Origin: Pyrus communis
Taxonomy: Eukaryota > Streptophyta > Magnoliopsida > Rosales > Rosaceae
Direction of reading: 5' to 3'
DNA length: 64,000 nucleotides
Assembly (NCBI RefSeq): GCF_963583255.1
Contig: NC_084808.1
Span: 13,470,201-13,534,200 of the forward strand
The position numbers were made by a program, and so were the translations under genes. Positions 12,612 to 24,506 of the stretch are shown one piece after another. Every line of letters starts with the position of its first letter. Position 1 is the stretch's first letter. The notes below the pieces were generated by a model. The model was not told where the DNA came from. It was given only the letters and a program-made list of their open reading frames with translations, and searched no databases.

Positions 12612-14432
12612 GGAAAAGTGATGGGATCTGATGATGAAAATTGATGATTGAGTAGGTAGAGGGAGAGACATGAAGTAATGGGAGAGAAAGGAGAGTGCAT
12701 TAAAAGTGAACAAAAAAAAAATGTGGGTTTTAAAACCCCAAATAAAACATTATTTAATAGTCCACATGCATGCCTTCAATTTCCATTAGGTTCCATGCAG
12801 TGCAACACTCTGCACAGAAATAGTTTATTTTAAAACAAGACCAAGGCAATGGAGGGCACTGCACAAGGTCCTCCTTCTAGTCCTATTAGCCAACAGTTAA
12901 ATCTTTCATAGTTTTAAGCATAATTTGTCTGTTAAAACTTCGAATTGAGTTCCGTCTGTGGCCACGTGTTCGCAAAAATGAGTACTATTTAGAAGTAGTA
13001 AAATAAGAGTGGAAAAGTAAAAGGAAAATTAAAGTTCATGTGGAAGGCCTTCATGGCATTTCAGGGATATTTTGATAATTTCACTACTACTAAGAATAAA
13101 ATATAATAAATTTCTAGATGAAATGTCACACAAATAGACTAAAAAAAGGAATTCAATCAAACAGAAAAAAGAATCAAACAGACTAAAAAAAGGGAGAGTG
13201 CAGCATTGATGAATCGTGCAGTAGTAGTAGGAGAGTTGATTTAGATCGTCTTGGTGAAGACAGTGACCGTGAAAGATAAGGGGAAAGAAGGAGGGACAAT
13301 TGTAGTACAAATACATGGTAAAAATAACATTAATGATAAGAATAACATCAATGACGAAGGAGTTAATAACTAAAAAAGGAAAGGAAAAAAATCGAATGGT
13401 GAAGAGGAAACATTCATACATTCTCAATGTCTCATGCAGAAATAGGAAAGGCAGTGTATTCTGGGTCCACATTCACTTGAGGGGTTGGGGCTTCCTGCTG
13501 CCTAGCTCAGAGGGGCGTTTCTAAGGTGCGGACCAAAATCGAACGGAGGAGATGTGCCGAGTGTAGGGGTGTAACTAGGTGTTCGAGTGTTTCTCAATAC
13601 CCGTAAAATTTGCATGTAAAACTTGAGAAATTTTTTGGAAAAGCCTGAGGAAGGGGAATGGAGCTGGCACTGCATCACGGGAAGAGGAAGGGAGTTGGCG
13701 CATCAGGGGAAGGGACGAGGTCGGCGATGCTGCTAAGCTTGGATGAGGACGACGAGGACAACGACGCTGCTGAGCTTGGACGAGGATGACGACGCTCTTT
13801 GCCTCATCTTGGACGATGACGGCGCCGGTGACAAGGCCAAGCACTAGACGTTGCTCTCTCCCACCCACAGCTCAAAATTGGAGCCTGCTAAATATGAAGC
13901 TCTTCTCAGGTCACTTCCGGTTTTTAGTCTGAGGATCGGTTCTGGAAGATTGGTTCTGGAATCGATAATATCCCAGTAAATTCTATTTTCTTTTTTCGAT
14001 TATCATAGATTAAGCTACTTTACAATTTTGGGGTTTAGTGTTTAGGTTCACACAAACCCTAAAACAGAAACCAAACGCAGGGGTTAGAGAAATTTTTCAT
14101 TATGATCAGAACACGGGTGGTACACCACATGTTTTTATATAAGTGGTAGGAAATTGTATTTTTTAAGTTATTAACTTTTTAACATATATATTTCACCATT
14201 TGTATAGTAACACGTGGACTTGAATTCTAAAATCAGAAAGTAATTAATGAATGTTTATCATCTTACGTGTGCTTTGATTTACTTTGTCATTTGTTGTCAT
14301 TTGACCCAATCTCTTCTACAATCCCAACTTAATGATAAAATGCTATACAACTAATACCTAGCTAGTATATAGAGAAAAACAAATCAGTTGAATGCCATAA
14401 AAAGGCCACTTAAATCTGTGGAAACGAATTCA
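12612..14432. other. Gene-free stretch
   Basis: No coding frame here looks genuine. The longest open frame (13029-13472, minus) is a run of Phe, Leu, Ile and Ser codons from purine-rich DNA and has no domain. A G+C-richer patch with repeated GACGAC/GGACGAGGA units lies at 13690-13830. The kinase part of the gene to the right would be expected here, but no kinase motif was found. Confidence 0.6.
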
Positions 14433-17162
14433 CTAAAACAGTGAACAGTAAAAAGAAAATAACAATAAAACAACTAAGATATGAACTAAGCTTTGGTATT
14501 TGAAAACTATTTGGGACTGGCCTAAAGCATCCAAAACTCTTTTCTTCTCTTCATCGTCAGCCTCCCTTAAAGCTTTGAATATTTGATCTGCACTGATTGT
14601 CACCTCTTTCTCAGCAAACCTCTGAGCTACTTCGTGACGATGATCAGCTGTCAAAATTGCTGCTTTAGAATGTGCTTTTTCTTTCTCCATAGCTTCCCTA
14701 GTTGTTTCTAAGGCATATCGTGCCTCTTCTAGTTTTTTCCCTTCTTTCAATTTCCACTCTTGTAGCTCAATTGTCTGTATTGGATATGAGAAAGATGAGA
14801 AGACTACACTCAGGATAGCTATTGAGACACTAAATTCAAATAATAAAATAGATGAAAGTATGCCGCATTACGATATAATATACTCAAAGTTTTCGACCAA
14901 AAAAAAAACTCGAAGTTTAGGTGATAATTGTACGCCAGGATGCATGGATCAAATAACAAAATAGATGTAAATTTTAATGTCATATACTTATTCTCTCTCA
15001 TCGTGTTGTTTGACTGTGAATCTGAAAATTTTGATCAGGTTGAGTGTTACCTATATATTATAGGAATGTGTAGTCTAAATATTCTACAGTATCCGTCTTC
15101 AAGAATGCTTAAACATGTTACTACGACATTGCTAATCAAATCTGGAGCTCAGGCATATATATGCAAGTGGTCCTACCTTTATGAGAGAAATGGAAGAGCA
15201 AACAAATTCAATGAAGTACATGCATACCTAAAAACTTTACATGGTAAGAGAAAAAGCTATTAGCTAAAAATGCTATCTCTAAGTAGCTAGGAAGATTTAA
15301 GAGGGTTCAAATTAAGCCAACCTTCTGTTTTGCTGCCACTGCTTCTTTGCAGGCTGCGTGGTACATGTCCATTGTTTGCTTCAGCTCCACTCTAAGCCTT
15401 TTCATCTCCTCTTCCATGTCATCCTGCAAGCACCAAAGATTTCGAATCAAAATGAACTTTCTTTCGTGTTTAGTTGGTAATTAACTTTTACTTGTATCCT
15501 TTTCAAACAACTTACCAATTCTTTCTGCGACAAGAGGGGTGTTCCTCCACAACGTTGTACAGTTGATGACGGTTCATGCGGAGTGTAAAAATCAAAACTG
15601 TCAAAATCTTCGTCTAGTTTTGCAATACTTTCCATGTTTGATGATGATTCTAACGGATATCGGGTTAGTCCAGCTGGCCCAAAACTTTGGTAGAAAGATA
15701 AAATGCTATCAGTACTTGGTCTTTCTGAGCTTACAAACGAAACATCATTCTCAGCCACTGAGACCTCATCATATGCTCTGTAGATCGGACCTCTACCTCT
15801 AGACAAGCATATCAACCAAATCAGTTAGTTAACAAATGAGTCAAATAAGTAACAGATTCGTAATCCAGTTCAGGTGCAGACGTCAGCTCTAACATTTAAG
15901 CTCGCACTCAAAATATAATTGTACGTTATTAGACTGTGAATCTGGAAAATAGATTAGGTTGTTTGTTTCTTAATGTAATGTTTGGTAGAAATTGAAAGTT
16001 TGGCAAAACGATCCAATTTATTGAATACATAAATGCTTACATGTGATCGGACTGGTGATTCACTGCCCTCTCCTCAACATGAATATTTGGAAGTGGACGA
16101 GATGCTTCACGCATTTCGCTCACCCTTCCTTGTTTGATGGTGTATACTGAGCAGAAATGTGGTGCCAACTTCAGGACTCTGCCTGGAATAGATTCAGATG
16201 CCTTGAATAGACGCCTACTTGAACAACATGTTTTGATAATCGTATGAGTTTGGACAACAAAAACGCACATACACGCACAATCTTACATGTGTATTGCATA
16301 CCTAGTTAACCCACCAGTCCTGGATGTAGCACCAACAACGATACTCTCAATGCCATGGCGGAAAATGTACTCAGCTAATGCCTCAGCTACATCTTGATCC
16401 TCCAGTAGAACAGCCTCGCATTGTACCTGATAATATTAATCCACAAATCAACTACATCTACTTACAATTTGTCATAACTAAAAATATTTAGTCATCAGGA
16501 ACTAGCTTCTTAATTTTATAGTGTATATATATAATATATGTTGATCATCAGATTAAAAAATGAATAAGGGGTAAGGTTTATGTCGTGTAATCATTTATAA
16601 CCACAGAGGTTTCTTAAAAAGAAAAAGTTAAGAATTAAATGAACCCTACTCGTTTGCGCGTACAGTAGCAACGAAATGGAAGTAAGAAATCTGTATTTGG
16701 AGCATCGTGAGCTTGCCCTTCATTTGATGGGTTGTTCTCTATAAGCGCCACCAAAAATCAAACAAAATGTGTTAATTACTCACGCAAGAGTACTGCTACT
16801 TGTGCCATCTCAACACGCGGAAAACTTCTGTGTGTTCACATAGATGAGTCCCGCCTTTATTAGAAATGTGATAATTAACACAATATTGATTGATGAACAA
16901 AACTAATTATCGGGCAATATATGGCATGTATATATGAAAGATATAGAGAGAAGGAGTTACCAGTTGCATGAAGTGTATTATTGGAATTAGATGGGTGAAT
17001 AACATGGACAAGCTTGATAGGAGCATGGCTGGTAGACCGAGAGACGAGATGATCAATTGCCCATTTCAAAGCATTTTGGCTGGAGACGCCATCATCGATT
17101 GCCACTGCTATTATCCCCGCGCCTTGATTATTATTTCCATTATCAACGTTGTTATACCACAT
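14433..17162 (-). CDS. USP-domain/coiled-coil protein of the plant USP-kinase (U-box PUB-like) family, kinase domain absent
   Basis: Seven exons join in frame with GT-AG introns: 17162-16961, 16738-16650, 16426-16302, 16214-16041, 15798-15516, 15423-15322, 14774-14433, giving about 438 residues. Exons 1-4 encode an adenine-nucleotide-binding-like universal stress domain (AVAIDDGVSSQNALKWAIDH; LPFRCYC; VVGATSRTGG). Exon 5 is a Ser-rich linker. Exons 6-7 form a coiled coil (EEEMKRLRVELKQ.. through AQRFAEKEV), about residues 292-413. In this family a receptor-like kinase domain, often with a U-box, normally follows. Here the frame diverges after LDALGQSQ and stops at 14433. The start is the Met of MWYNN; the frame upstream holds an imperfect 24-base duplication and is probably 5' UTR. 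It is either a truncated pseudogene or a kinase-less USP/coiled-coil protein; the open frame allows both. Confidence 0.8.
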
Positions 17163-19290
17163 TATTGTCTTTCGCCCTTCCTCTTTCTCAACACTCAGAT
17201 TGAACAACTTCTTGCTCAGACATGAATATGGCAAGTTCTTGCTCAAACATGAATATGGGAACATAAGTAAATTTCAGAGAAAAAGAAAAATTTAAAGATA
17301 ACAAAGAAATGCAAAGCTTTATTTCTCCTTCCTTCTGTACTCTTAAACTTCCCAAATGCTTAAGGGCCATAGAACTTAACTATTCAAAACTACTTAAAGT
17401 TAATTAAAACAAACATTAACTCGGTTATCAGAGCTAATTAACCCCCATATTTACAGCATCATTTTAGAAAGTTGCCCCTAGATTAGATATAGAGACGATT
17501 GATGCTGATGCATGCCAAAACGCGCACATCGGTTAGAATTTCTAATATTAACCAAGTCTCCCAACAAAGTTTTTGAAATTACACATGTACGTACCATTAG
17601 ATGAGAGATAACTCTGTTACAATGAAGAACTTGAAGAACGATATATAAGAAGAAAAAAAAAAAAAGGGCAGTTAAGAAGTTTCAGTTTTTGGTCTTGTAT
17701 TGATCTCTGAAAGGATTTCGCTTAATATATATACAAGAGATAAATATACTACAGGTAACAAAAGATAAATGATCGATGAAGCCTAAGCCCTAGACTTGGT
17801 TCTTACCCTTGCTTGTCGGGCATATCGTTACAATATGAACATCTGCAGTTAGAATACGACAACTGTAATTGTTCAATCACTGTTAAAAGAAAATTCATTT
17901 GTATGTCAGGTAGTTGCGAGAGAGATGCAACCGGGTGCATGCCCATGTATTTGTGTCTCTTCTCACCAATCTCGCGACACATCACATGAGAAGAGAGGCA
18001 CACATATACATAGGAGGACGTACATGCACTTAATTGTTTTAGCTAGCCCTTGGTGACACTTGTAGGTTGTGGCCTTGCTGCACAGTCCCAGTTTCTCCTA
18101 TTTCTTCGGATCGATCATAGGACTTTTTTGGCAGTAAATTTTTCTCTATAATTAGTAAGAGAAAGAAAATACCTCTTAAGTTTTTGAGTTAATATTGACA
18201 GAATTCATTTATTTATAGTTACTGAACTATTGGGAAATTCTTCCCTTTTCTTTTAATTTTTTCTATTTGGTGCAGCTGGGAAGAGGGATGTTAGTGATCT
18301 TTTTTTCTCTTACTGGTTCTTTAATAATTTTTTTCCTTCTTCGATGATTTTGAAAAGACAAATATTGCCAAGTGACATATACTGAGTAAGTAGGTGCAAG
18401 GCCGGTCCAGATGATAGCTGAAGTAGGCGTCCGTTTACGGTCCTCACTTTGGAAGGGTCCTCAATTTTTTTTTAAAGAAAATGCGTGTGTGTGTGTTTAC
18501 AATTCAAATTCAAAAAAAAAAAAACAAACAAACAAACATCCAAAAAATGTAATCATAGGCAATTGAAAAAAAAAAAATTGTTGAAAAATTAGATTATGTA
18601 AACTTAATTAACACATTTGTGCACTTAATACTACAGTTTAATGTGAGAGGTCTTATGTTCAATTCTTTCAAATGTGAATTTGAACCATATTATTGTTAGC
18701 CGATTGTGAGACTCAGCCCATCCTCCTCCCCCATAGTGTAGATAATATCGTCGTGTAACATTTAAATAATGTTTGTATACCTTTCTTCTTTTAATATTAA
18801 TTTTTAATGATATGTGATATAGTAATAGACTTTTTCATGTATTTAGCGGATTTTTTTATATATCTCAATGTACAAAGGGTCGAGGGACTAAGAATTATAG
18901 GGTCTCACTTCAAGGGCTTGCCTAGTACAAAGAGTTGAGAGACAGAGAACTCTAGGGTCTTACTTCAAATTTGAAACATGTGCAAATCCTATTCCATTTG
19001 GAAGTGGCGCGATCAAATGAACTTTTATAAACACTTTGGCTATGATATTGTAATTAAGGATTATTAGATGAATAAATGGTTTTACTCAGAATGAATTATG
19101 GAATATTGAAGTACTTTGTTTAAACCTAGCTTGCTTATAAAGCCAACTCTTATAGAAAAACAGTTCATTGTTGTATCTCGTCCTATGAGGGAATTGGGAA
19201 GGACGCGACAGATACAAATTAAGAGTTTTCTTGTCATCGCTGAATCAATGAACCATTGATCATGTCATGCAGAAAGAGAGAATCGTTTCA
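17163..19290. other. Intergenic: 5' side of the USP gene and 3' side of the receptor kinase
   Basis: No gene is supported. The region holds an imperfect 24-base duplication around 17215-17260, an A-run near 17650, a SINE remnant (listed apart), and sequences around 18390-18990 with repeated GGGTCT(C/T)ACTTCAA and GAGGGACTAAGA-like phrases that look like an old non-autonomous transposon. The small minus-strand frame at 17803-18003 has no support. Confidence 0.5.
18622..18760 (+). mobile_element. Diverged SINE copy lacking its poly(A) tail
   Basis: Matches the SINE at 43832 over most of its length: CTTAATACTACAG, GAGAGGTCTTATGTTCAATTC (decayed B box), GAATTTGAACCATATTATTGTTAGCC and GTGAGACTCAGCCCA. 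About 20 bases near the A-box side and the tail are missing. No target-site duplication could be found. Confidence 0.65.
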
Positions 19291-21880
19291 TCAGCCAACG
19301 ATCTTCGTCATGTCGCCTTCACTAGCACACGTAGAGAAAAAATCTGAATCTCCAGGGTTGTCCCTCTCCTTCAACTCTTCAATCCTCTCCACAACCTCTT
19401 TCAGATCTAGTCTCTTCTCCACTTCCCCTTCACAACATTCCAACCCAATCTTCAAGAGCTTCAGCATCTCTCCCTCACTACTCTTGCCTGCCCCCATTCC
19501 CGTATCAAACACCTGACTAAACCACTCCTCCCGAGGCACCGAGTTCACCCAACTTGCCAAATCCTCCTCACTTCCCTTACCTTGCTGCAAAAAGTTGGTG
19601 GGTAACTTCCCCGTTAAGATCTCCAAGATCAACACTCCGAAGCTCCACACGTCGGTCTTCTTTGTCACGCGCTTGCTTTGCATGTACTCTGGGGACTTGT
19701 AGGCCACCATGAGGGTGTGAGCATGTTCTTGGTTTACCACAGGGATTAGGCCGTAGTCAGTGATAAGGGGCTCGTAGGACTCGTTGAGAAGAACGTTTGA
19801 GGATTTGAGGTGGCCATGGGGTGCTACTAGGCTGGGAAGCTCAGTGTAGAGATAGCGTAAGCCATGGGCTACTCCTTTGACAATCTTCAAACGGGTCGGC
19901 CAGTCAAGGCTTGGATGGTCGAGGGTTTGGTTTCCTGATCATGAAAGTGCAGATAACACCAATTAATTAATTAGCCATTCATTGAAGTCTCTTCCTCGAT
20001 CTAAAGGGGATACCGGGGAAGAGAAAAGGTTTGATATATATACAACTAAAACACAAAGTAAAATTGTCTATAATGACATTAAACATTAATTTTGCAAACT
20101 CATATTTAAAAGCAATGCTACATGGACAACTATACGAATGTGCGGCATGTCTCTATTAGAGATGTGGTATACAAATAGTTTTTATCACTTAAAGGTAGGA
20201 TCTCGTCAATTAGTAGAACTAGAAAATATGGTCATTCATGTTTAGGTAAAATGCAAATATACATATGTGTGTGTGTGTGTGGATAGGCCCTTTATTTAAA
20301 GGGATCTCCATTTTTGGTAAAAAATGAAGACTAGTTGTGCGGCTCACACCACATTGAATTTCAATAATCCAAACCGCCTATTTTTCAAGTTGCACTTCAT
20401 ATATAGATCATCCTTGCAAAATATTAAGCAAGTTAAAAATATTTGATGCATCTAATTGAGTTCAAAGAAATTGATAAACACTATGTTCTAAGAAACTGAA
20501 ATTTCATCATGACAATCAAATGAGTTAAGGGTTTCAAATAGAATTGAATTTTTGCAAGAATGATTTATGAATGAAGACTTAAAAAATAGACGGTCCGGAT
20601 AGTTGAAGTTCGATGTATAATTGACCCTACAACTAATCCCCATTTTTATCAAAAAAAAAAAATGAAAATCCCTTTGGATAAAGGCTTTGTATACATGTAT
20701 ATGTTTAAAGGAAAAGGAACTTACCATGAAGATGGGCAGCCAAGCTGCCGTTTAGAACATGGTCAGAAATCAAGAGCTTCTCTTCCTTCTTATAATAATA
20801 AGCAACAAGTGGAAGCAAATTAGGATGTCCCAATCTCCCAATCCTTCTCATGTGCTCTATGAACTCCTCTCTTCCTACATTATTCATCTGCTTATACCTC
20901 TTCACAACCATCACTGGTCCGGTCAACAAAGCAGCCTTGTAAGATGACCCAAAGCAACCGCTGCCTAACACCTCCGCCGAGGCTCTCAGCAAGTCTTGCA
21001 TATCAAACCTCTCCCTGTCGTCTCTCACAAATGAAAGCTTTAAGCTCTGTTCACCCTTCTTTCCATTCCCTCCTTTAATCGAGTTTTCAGGAGAGCCTGG
21101 AGCACTTGCTTGGTGCTCTGGTTCTTTTTGAACTGATCTGTTTTGGACAGTTGCTGTTGATGGTGGTGGAGCCTCTACCGATGATTCAGATGATTTTTTG
21201 CGGCGTCCAAGGAGGAAGACCAGTAAAGCAACTATGGCGATGATTGCTACTATGACAGCGATCACAATCAGCACGATTATCCAGGTTGCGGGCTTCTTCG
21301 AGGGGGTACTGCATGCTTTTAATGGCCCTCCACATAGTTCTTCATTCCCTGCGTGTCCAGGTGGAAAACTTTTAATTGCCTACATCTTTTAAGAACAATA
21401 CTTTTATTTCTCTAACTGTACTCTGTGCTTTTGATTTGCTTGAAAGAAGACACTTATCACCTAATAAATTAACTTACATGTTTGAACCCATTTAAGCTGG
21501 GAGGAAATTTTTCTGTGGAGATTCTTGAGGATTATGCCTGATGCTTCTTTATACCAAGCATTCATAACTTAACCTACGTACGCATTACAAAAATTCGACT
21601 CTTGCTCTTTTCCTCCTTTGAAGAAGAAAAAACAGTACCATCTTCTTTTTATTTGGTTCTTGAATTTAAAAGAATTGCTTGAAAGATTTGTTTATAAAAA
21701 TATATGGCTGACTGAATATGTAAGACTTTAAGCTTTAATCGATTTTCAGTCTTCTCTATGGTTTCTCAACTATGCTTGTCAAAGTTTCTCACAAGAAAAA
21801 TCCTAATTGGAAGGTATATATTGTAATATATTAATAACAACTCAAATTCAGATTCTCAAACATGATTATTCTTCCCGGGA

Positions 21881-21929
<49 letters not shown>

Positions 21930-22637
21930 AGGCTCACCTGCAAAGGAGCTTGCATCCAATTTTCTTAGGCTTTTCGGGATCTCACCCTCCAGTTTGTTGT
22001 TGGAGACGTTAAAAATTGTCAACCTGGGCTGCCTAAAATCTGGTATCTTGCCTTCGAATTTGTTCCCTTCAATACTCAGCTCCACCAGCTTATCCAACCC
22101 TGCCAACGACTTTGGAATCTCTCCCGTAAACTGATTATTCGCCATGTGGAGCTTCTTCAACGATGACATTCCTGTGAACCAATCTGAAGGAATCGTGCCA
22201 GAGAATTTATTACCCGTCAGGTAGACAGTTTTTAATCCGATAATTTTCCTCAAATCAGGCAATGGACCCTCAAAACTGTTATTCATAAAGCCTATGGTTC
22301 TTAAGTCAGGCAGGTCCTGGAGCAAGCCCACATTGATTTCACCCTTGAGCCCCAAATTCTCAAGCTGCAAAGCCCAAACTCTCCCCCTTCCATCACAACG
22401 AATACCCATCCAGTTCGGCTTTTGGGCGGTGCAGGGACTGGTCGATGGTTTCCAAGTGGTTAATCCGTCGGTGTTTTGTAAGGAATCCTTAAGCTTGAGG
22501 AGAGTTTCGGATTCAGAAGCCCCCGCAGGAGAGGCAACACAAACATATAACAAAATGAAGAAGAAAGCAAGAGCACGAGGCGACATTAACGATGATGATT
22601 CACACTGCTTCATCATCATCATCATCATCTTCATCAT
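19291..22637 (-). CDS. Pollen receptor-like LRR kinase (PRK family)
   Basis: Three exons (22637-21938, 21348-20725, 19934-19291) join in frame to about 655 residues, the family's usual length. It has a signal peptide (LAFFFILLYVCVASPAGA), an N-terminal LRR cap (LLKLKDSL..W..C), about five short LRRs (NKFSGTIP, NQFTGEIP, NKFEGKIP), a CGGPL..C motif, one membrane segment at about 256-278, a Ser/Pro-rich juxtamembrane part and a kinase domain (LGSGCFGSSYKA; VVKRYKQM). The catalytic loop reads HGHLKSSN (HGH at about 481-483) instead of HRDLK.N, and the DFG region reads TDYGL. This is usual in the plant PRK group, which helps pollen tubes respond to signals at the plasma membrane, often through ROP-GEF binding. 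Several Met codons compete near 22637-22590, and the most upstream of the Met-rich run was chosen. Function is inferred from family; catalysis is doubtful. Confidence 0.93.
20284..20690. mobile_element. MITE-like element in intron 2 of the receptor kinase gene
   Basis: The ends are imperfect inverted repeats: ATAGGCCCTTTATTTAAAGG..ATCTCCATTTTT on the left, and on the right the reverse complement of AAAGCCTTTATCCAAAGGG..ATTTTCATTTTT. About 0.4 kb, A+T-rich, no coding frame. It sits wholly inside the 790-base second intron, so it does not affect the protein. Superfamily and duplication are not resolved. Confidence 0.55.
21881..21925. repeat. (GA)n microsatellite beside a splice donor
   Basis: About 22 GA/CT units lie 11 bases inside intron 1 of the receptor kinase gene, next to the donor at 21936-21937. 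Length variation is expected between individuals. Confidence 0.95.
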
Positions 22638-23873
22638 CCTGTTACGTTGCTCCAAATAGTGGTGTAGGTACGTAGCATAAGAGGGTTGTACGTACACGCA
22701 CAAGGGCAGCGTGTGCGCCCTTTTAGAGGGGGCTGCGCTGCAAAATTGAGTCAGGGTGCGGGTGGAGAAGGATTCGAAGGTTGATAGTGGTTAGTTTTGA
22801 TGGCATTGAGGAAAGGGAAGAGTGAGTGATGAGAGAGAAAGAGAGAGGGAGAGAGAAGGAGAGAGGCTAAGAATAGAAGTTGGAAAGGCTGTTTACAAAG
22901 GTCAAATGAGGAGGGATAGATCATTCGGAAATAGGGTTGTCCAAAAGTTGACAAAGTCATTCGGAAATGTGTGTATTTCTGCAGGAGAATTATCCGGTCC
23001 ACCTACGAATATTTTGATGCATGAGATTGATTTTTCTATAAACCCTAGCTCTTTCACCCTATTTTTATCTGTTGGCTTGGTTTGTCATTACTAAAATGGG
23101 GGGGACAGCCAAGTACGCCTCATTCTAGTGTCCAATGTATCTGGCCTTTCTACCTATGAATTATTAACACGATCCCAGCTTCTTATCAAAGGCCTAGGTT
23201 TAGGGTTCGATTTCCTCCGATAACCAACAAATGCTTTGCACTTAGTTATAAGCCGATCAACCAATCAAGTACGAAGAAGTGCTAATTTTGGATTGAAAGG
23301 ATACAATAGCAATAATCAAGGTACGATAAAGGCTGATTGATGTTGGTTGAGAAGGGAGTAAATTGGATTGGAAATTCTGATTCCGACGGATTGTGTTCGA
23401 TAATTTCCAACTTTGTAAAACGCAAATCAAATCCAACCTCTGAAATTTTGCAATTGGAAAATTCAAAAATATTTAGAATGTTTTTCATAGATAGTAACGA
23501 CATTTCATGGCATGTGTGCACTAGTCCACATCAATCAAAAGCAAAATTATACTGATCATAAATATATCATTTTTTTATTGTATGTTATCATACGTTTCTT
23601 ACATATTCTAGTATGGATTTTTTATTTTAACTTTTCAAATTGTTAGGAATATTCAAAATATGTTGTTAAAAAATTTCGAAAGTTCAAAAAAGTCCGAAGT
23701 TTTTCAAAATTGGAACGTACGCTGAAAGGTCCGAAAATTGCTGGATTAAAGTTGAAACACAATCCTCAATCAGAAAATTTTGGATTGGTATTAAAATCCC
23801 CTTAATCCCAATCTAATATGTCTTATGCTAATGATGATACAATGCCGTGTGGAGGGAAAGTTGAACATGAGAT
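22638..23873. other. 5' flank of the receptor kinase gene
   Basis: No gene is seen. A purine-rich GAGAGA block (22825-22865) near the start codon may be the 5' UTR or core promoter region, as polypyrimidine/GA stretches are common in plant promoters. Beyond about 23100 the DNA is A+T-rich and shows nothing I can name. Confidence 0.4.
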
Positions 23874-24224
23874 TAGGGTTGTAAATTGGCTCGAAACAGT
23901 TTGAGCTTGCATCGTGTTTGGCTCATAGAAGCTCAGCTCGTAAAACAATCAAGCCAAGCCTAGTTCGGTTCGATTAAAAAACAAGTCAGGATTGAGCGTT
24001 GGTATGTTGGGCTCGTAAAGCTCGTGAGCAGCTCCTAATTTTTAACAAAACAGCTCAAGGTACGCTTGCACTTGGCTCGGTAGTTCAAGCTTGACAATTA
24101 ATTCTAATTAAATTTGTTGTAAGAATAATCATAGTTTTTTCTTTTTCTACTTTTGTATAAACATATCTAGAGGCCCATAACCAACTAATTTAATAAAAAA
24201 AAAACTAGAATTGATAGTTTGATC

Positions 24225-24506
24225 TGTTGTAAGCATAATTTACTAAACAATTATGGAGGCCAAAGAGAGAGAGAGGTGCGGCACATAGAGAGAGAAGAGA
24301 GAGATGTGTAATTGTGAGGTGTGTTCTATTCCACCCCCATTGTGCCTTTATTTATAGTAGTAGGGAAGGTTAAATCTTTACCCTAATAGGATTACAACTC
24401 TAATAGGATAATATCTAGTCTAAGAGATATGGTAGAATCCCAAAAGGATATCTCATATATGAGAGGATTTACACAATCACATTCCTAATCCAATAGGACT
24501 GCAACA
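24225..24506 (-). repeat. Copia 3' LTR (left copy)
   Basis: Direct repeat partner of 30825-31112. The two share blocks such as CTAATAGGATTACAACTC and GGATAATATCTAGTC, with few differences. It lies next to the polypurine tract. Confidence 0.92.

Noticed and set aside
13029..13472. 147-codon minus-strand frame, hydrophobic
   Set aside because: It is composed of Phe/Leu/Ile/Ser codons from purine-rich plus-strand DNA, has no domain, partner exon or ordered membrane pattern, and is best explained as a chance frame.
13575..13868. 97-codon minus-strand frame, Pro/Arg/Ser-rich
   Set aside because: It derives from repeated GACGAC/GGACGAGG DNA; no homologous look and no splice context.
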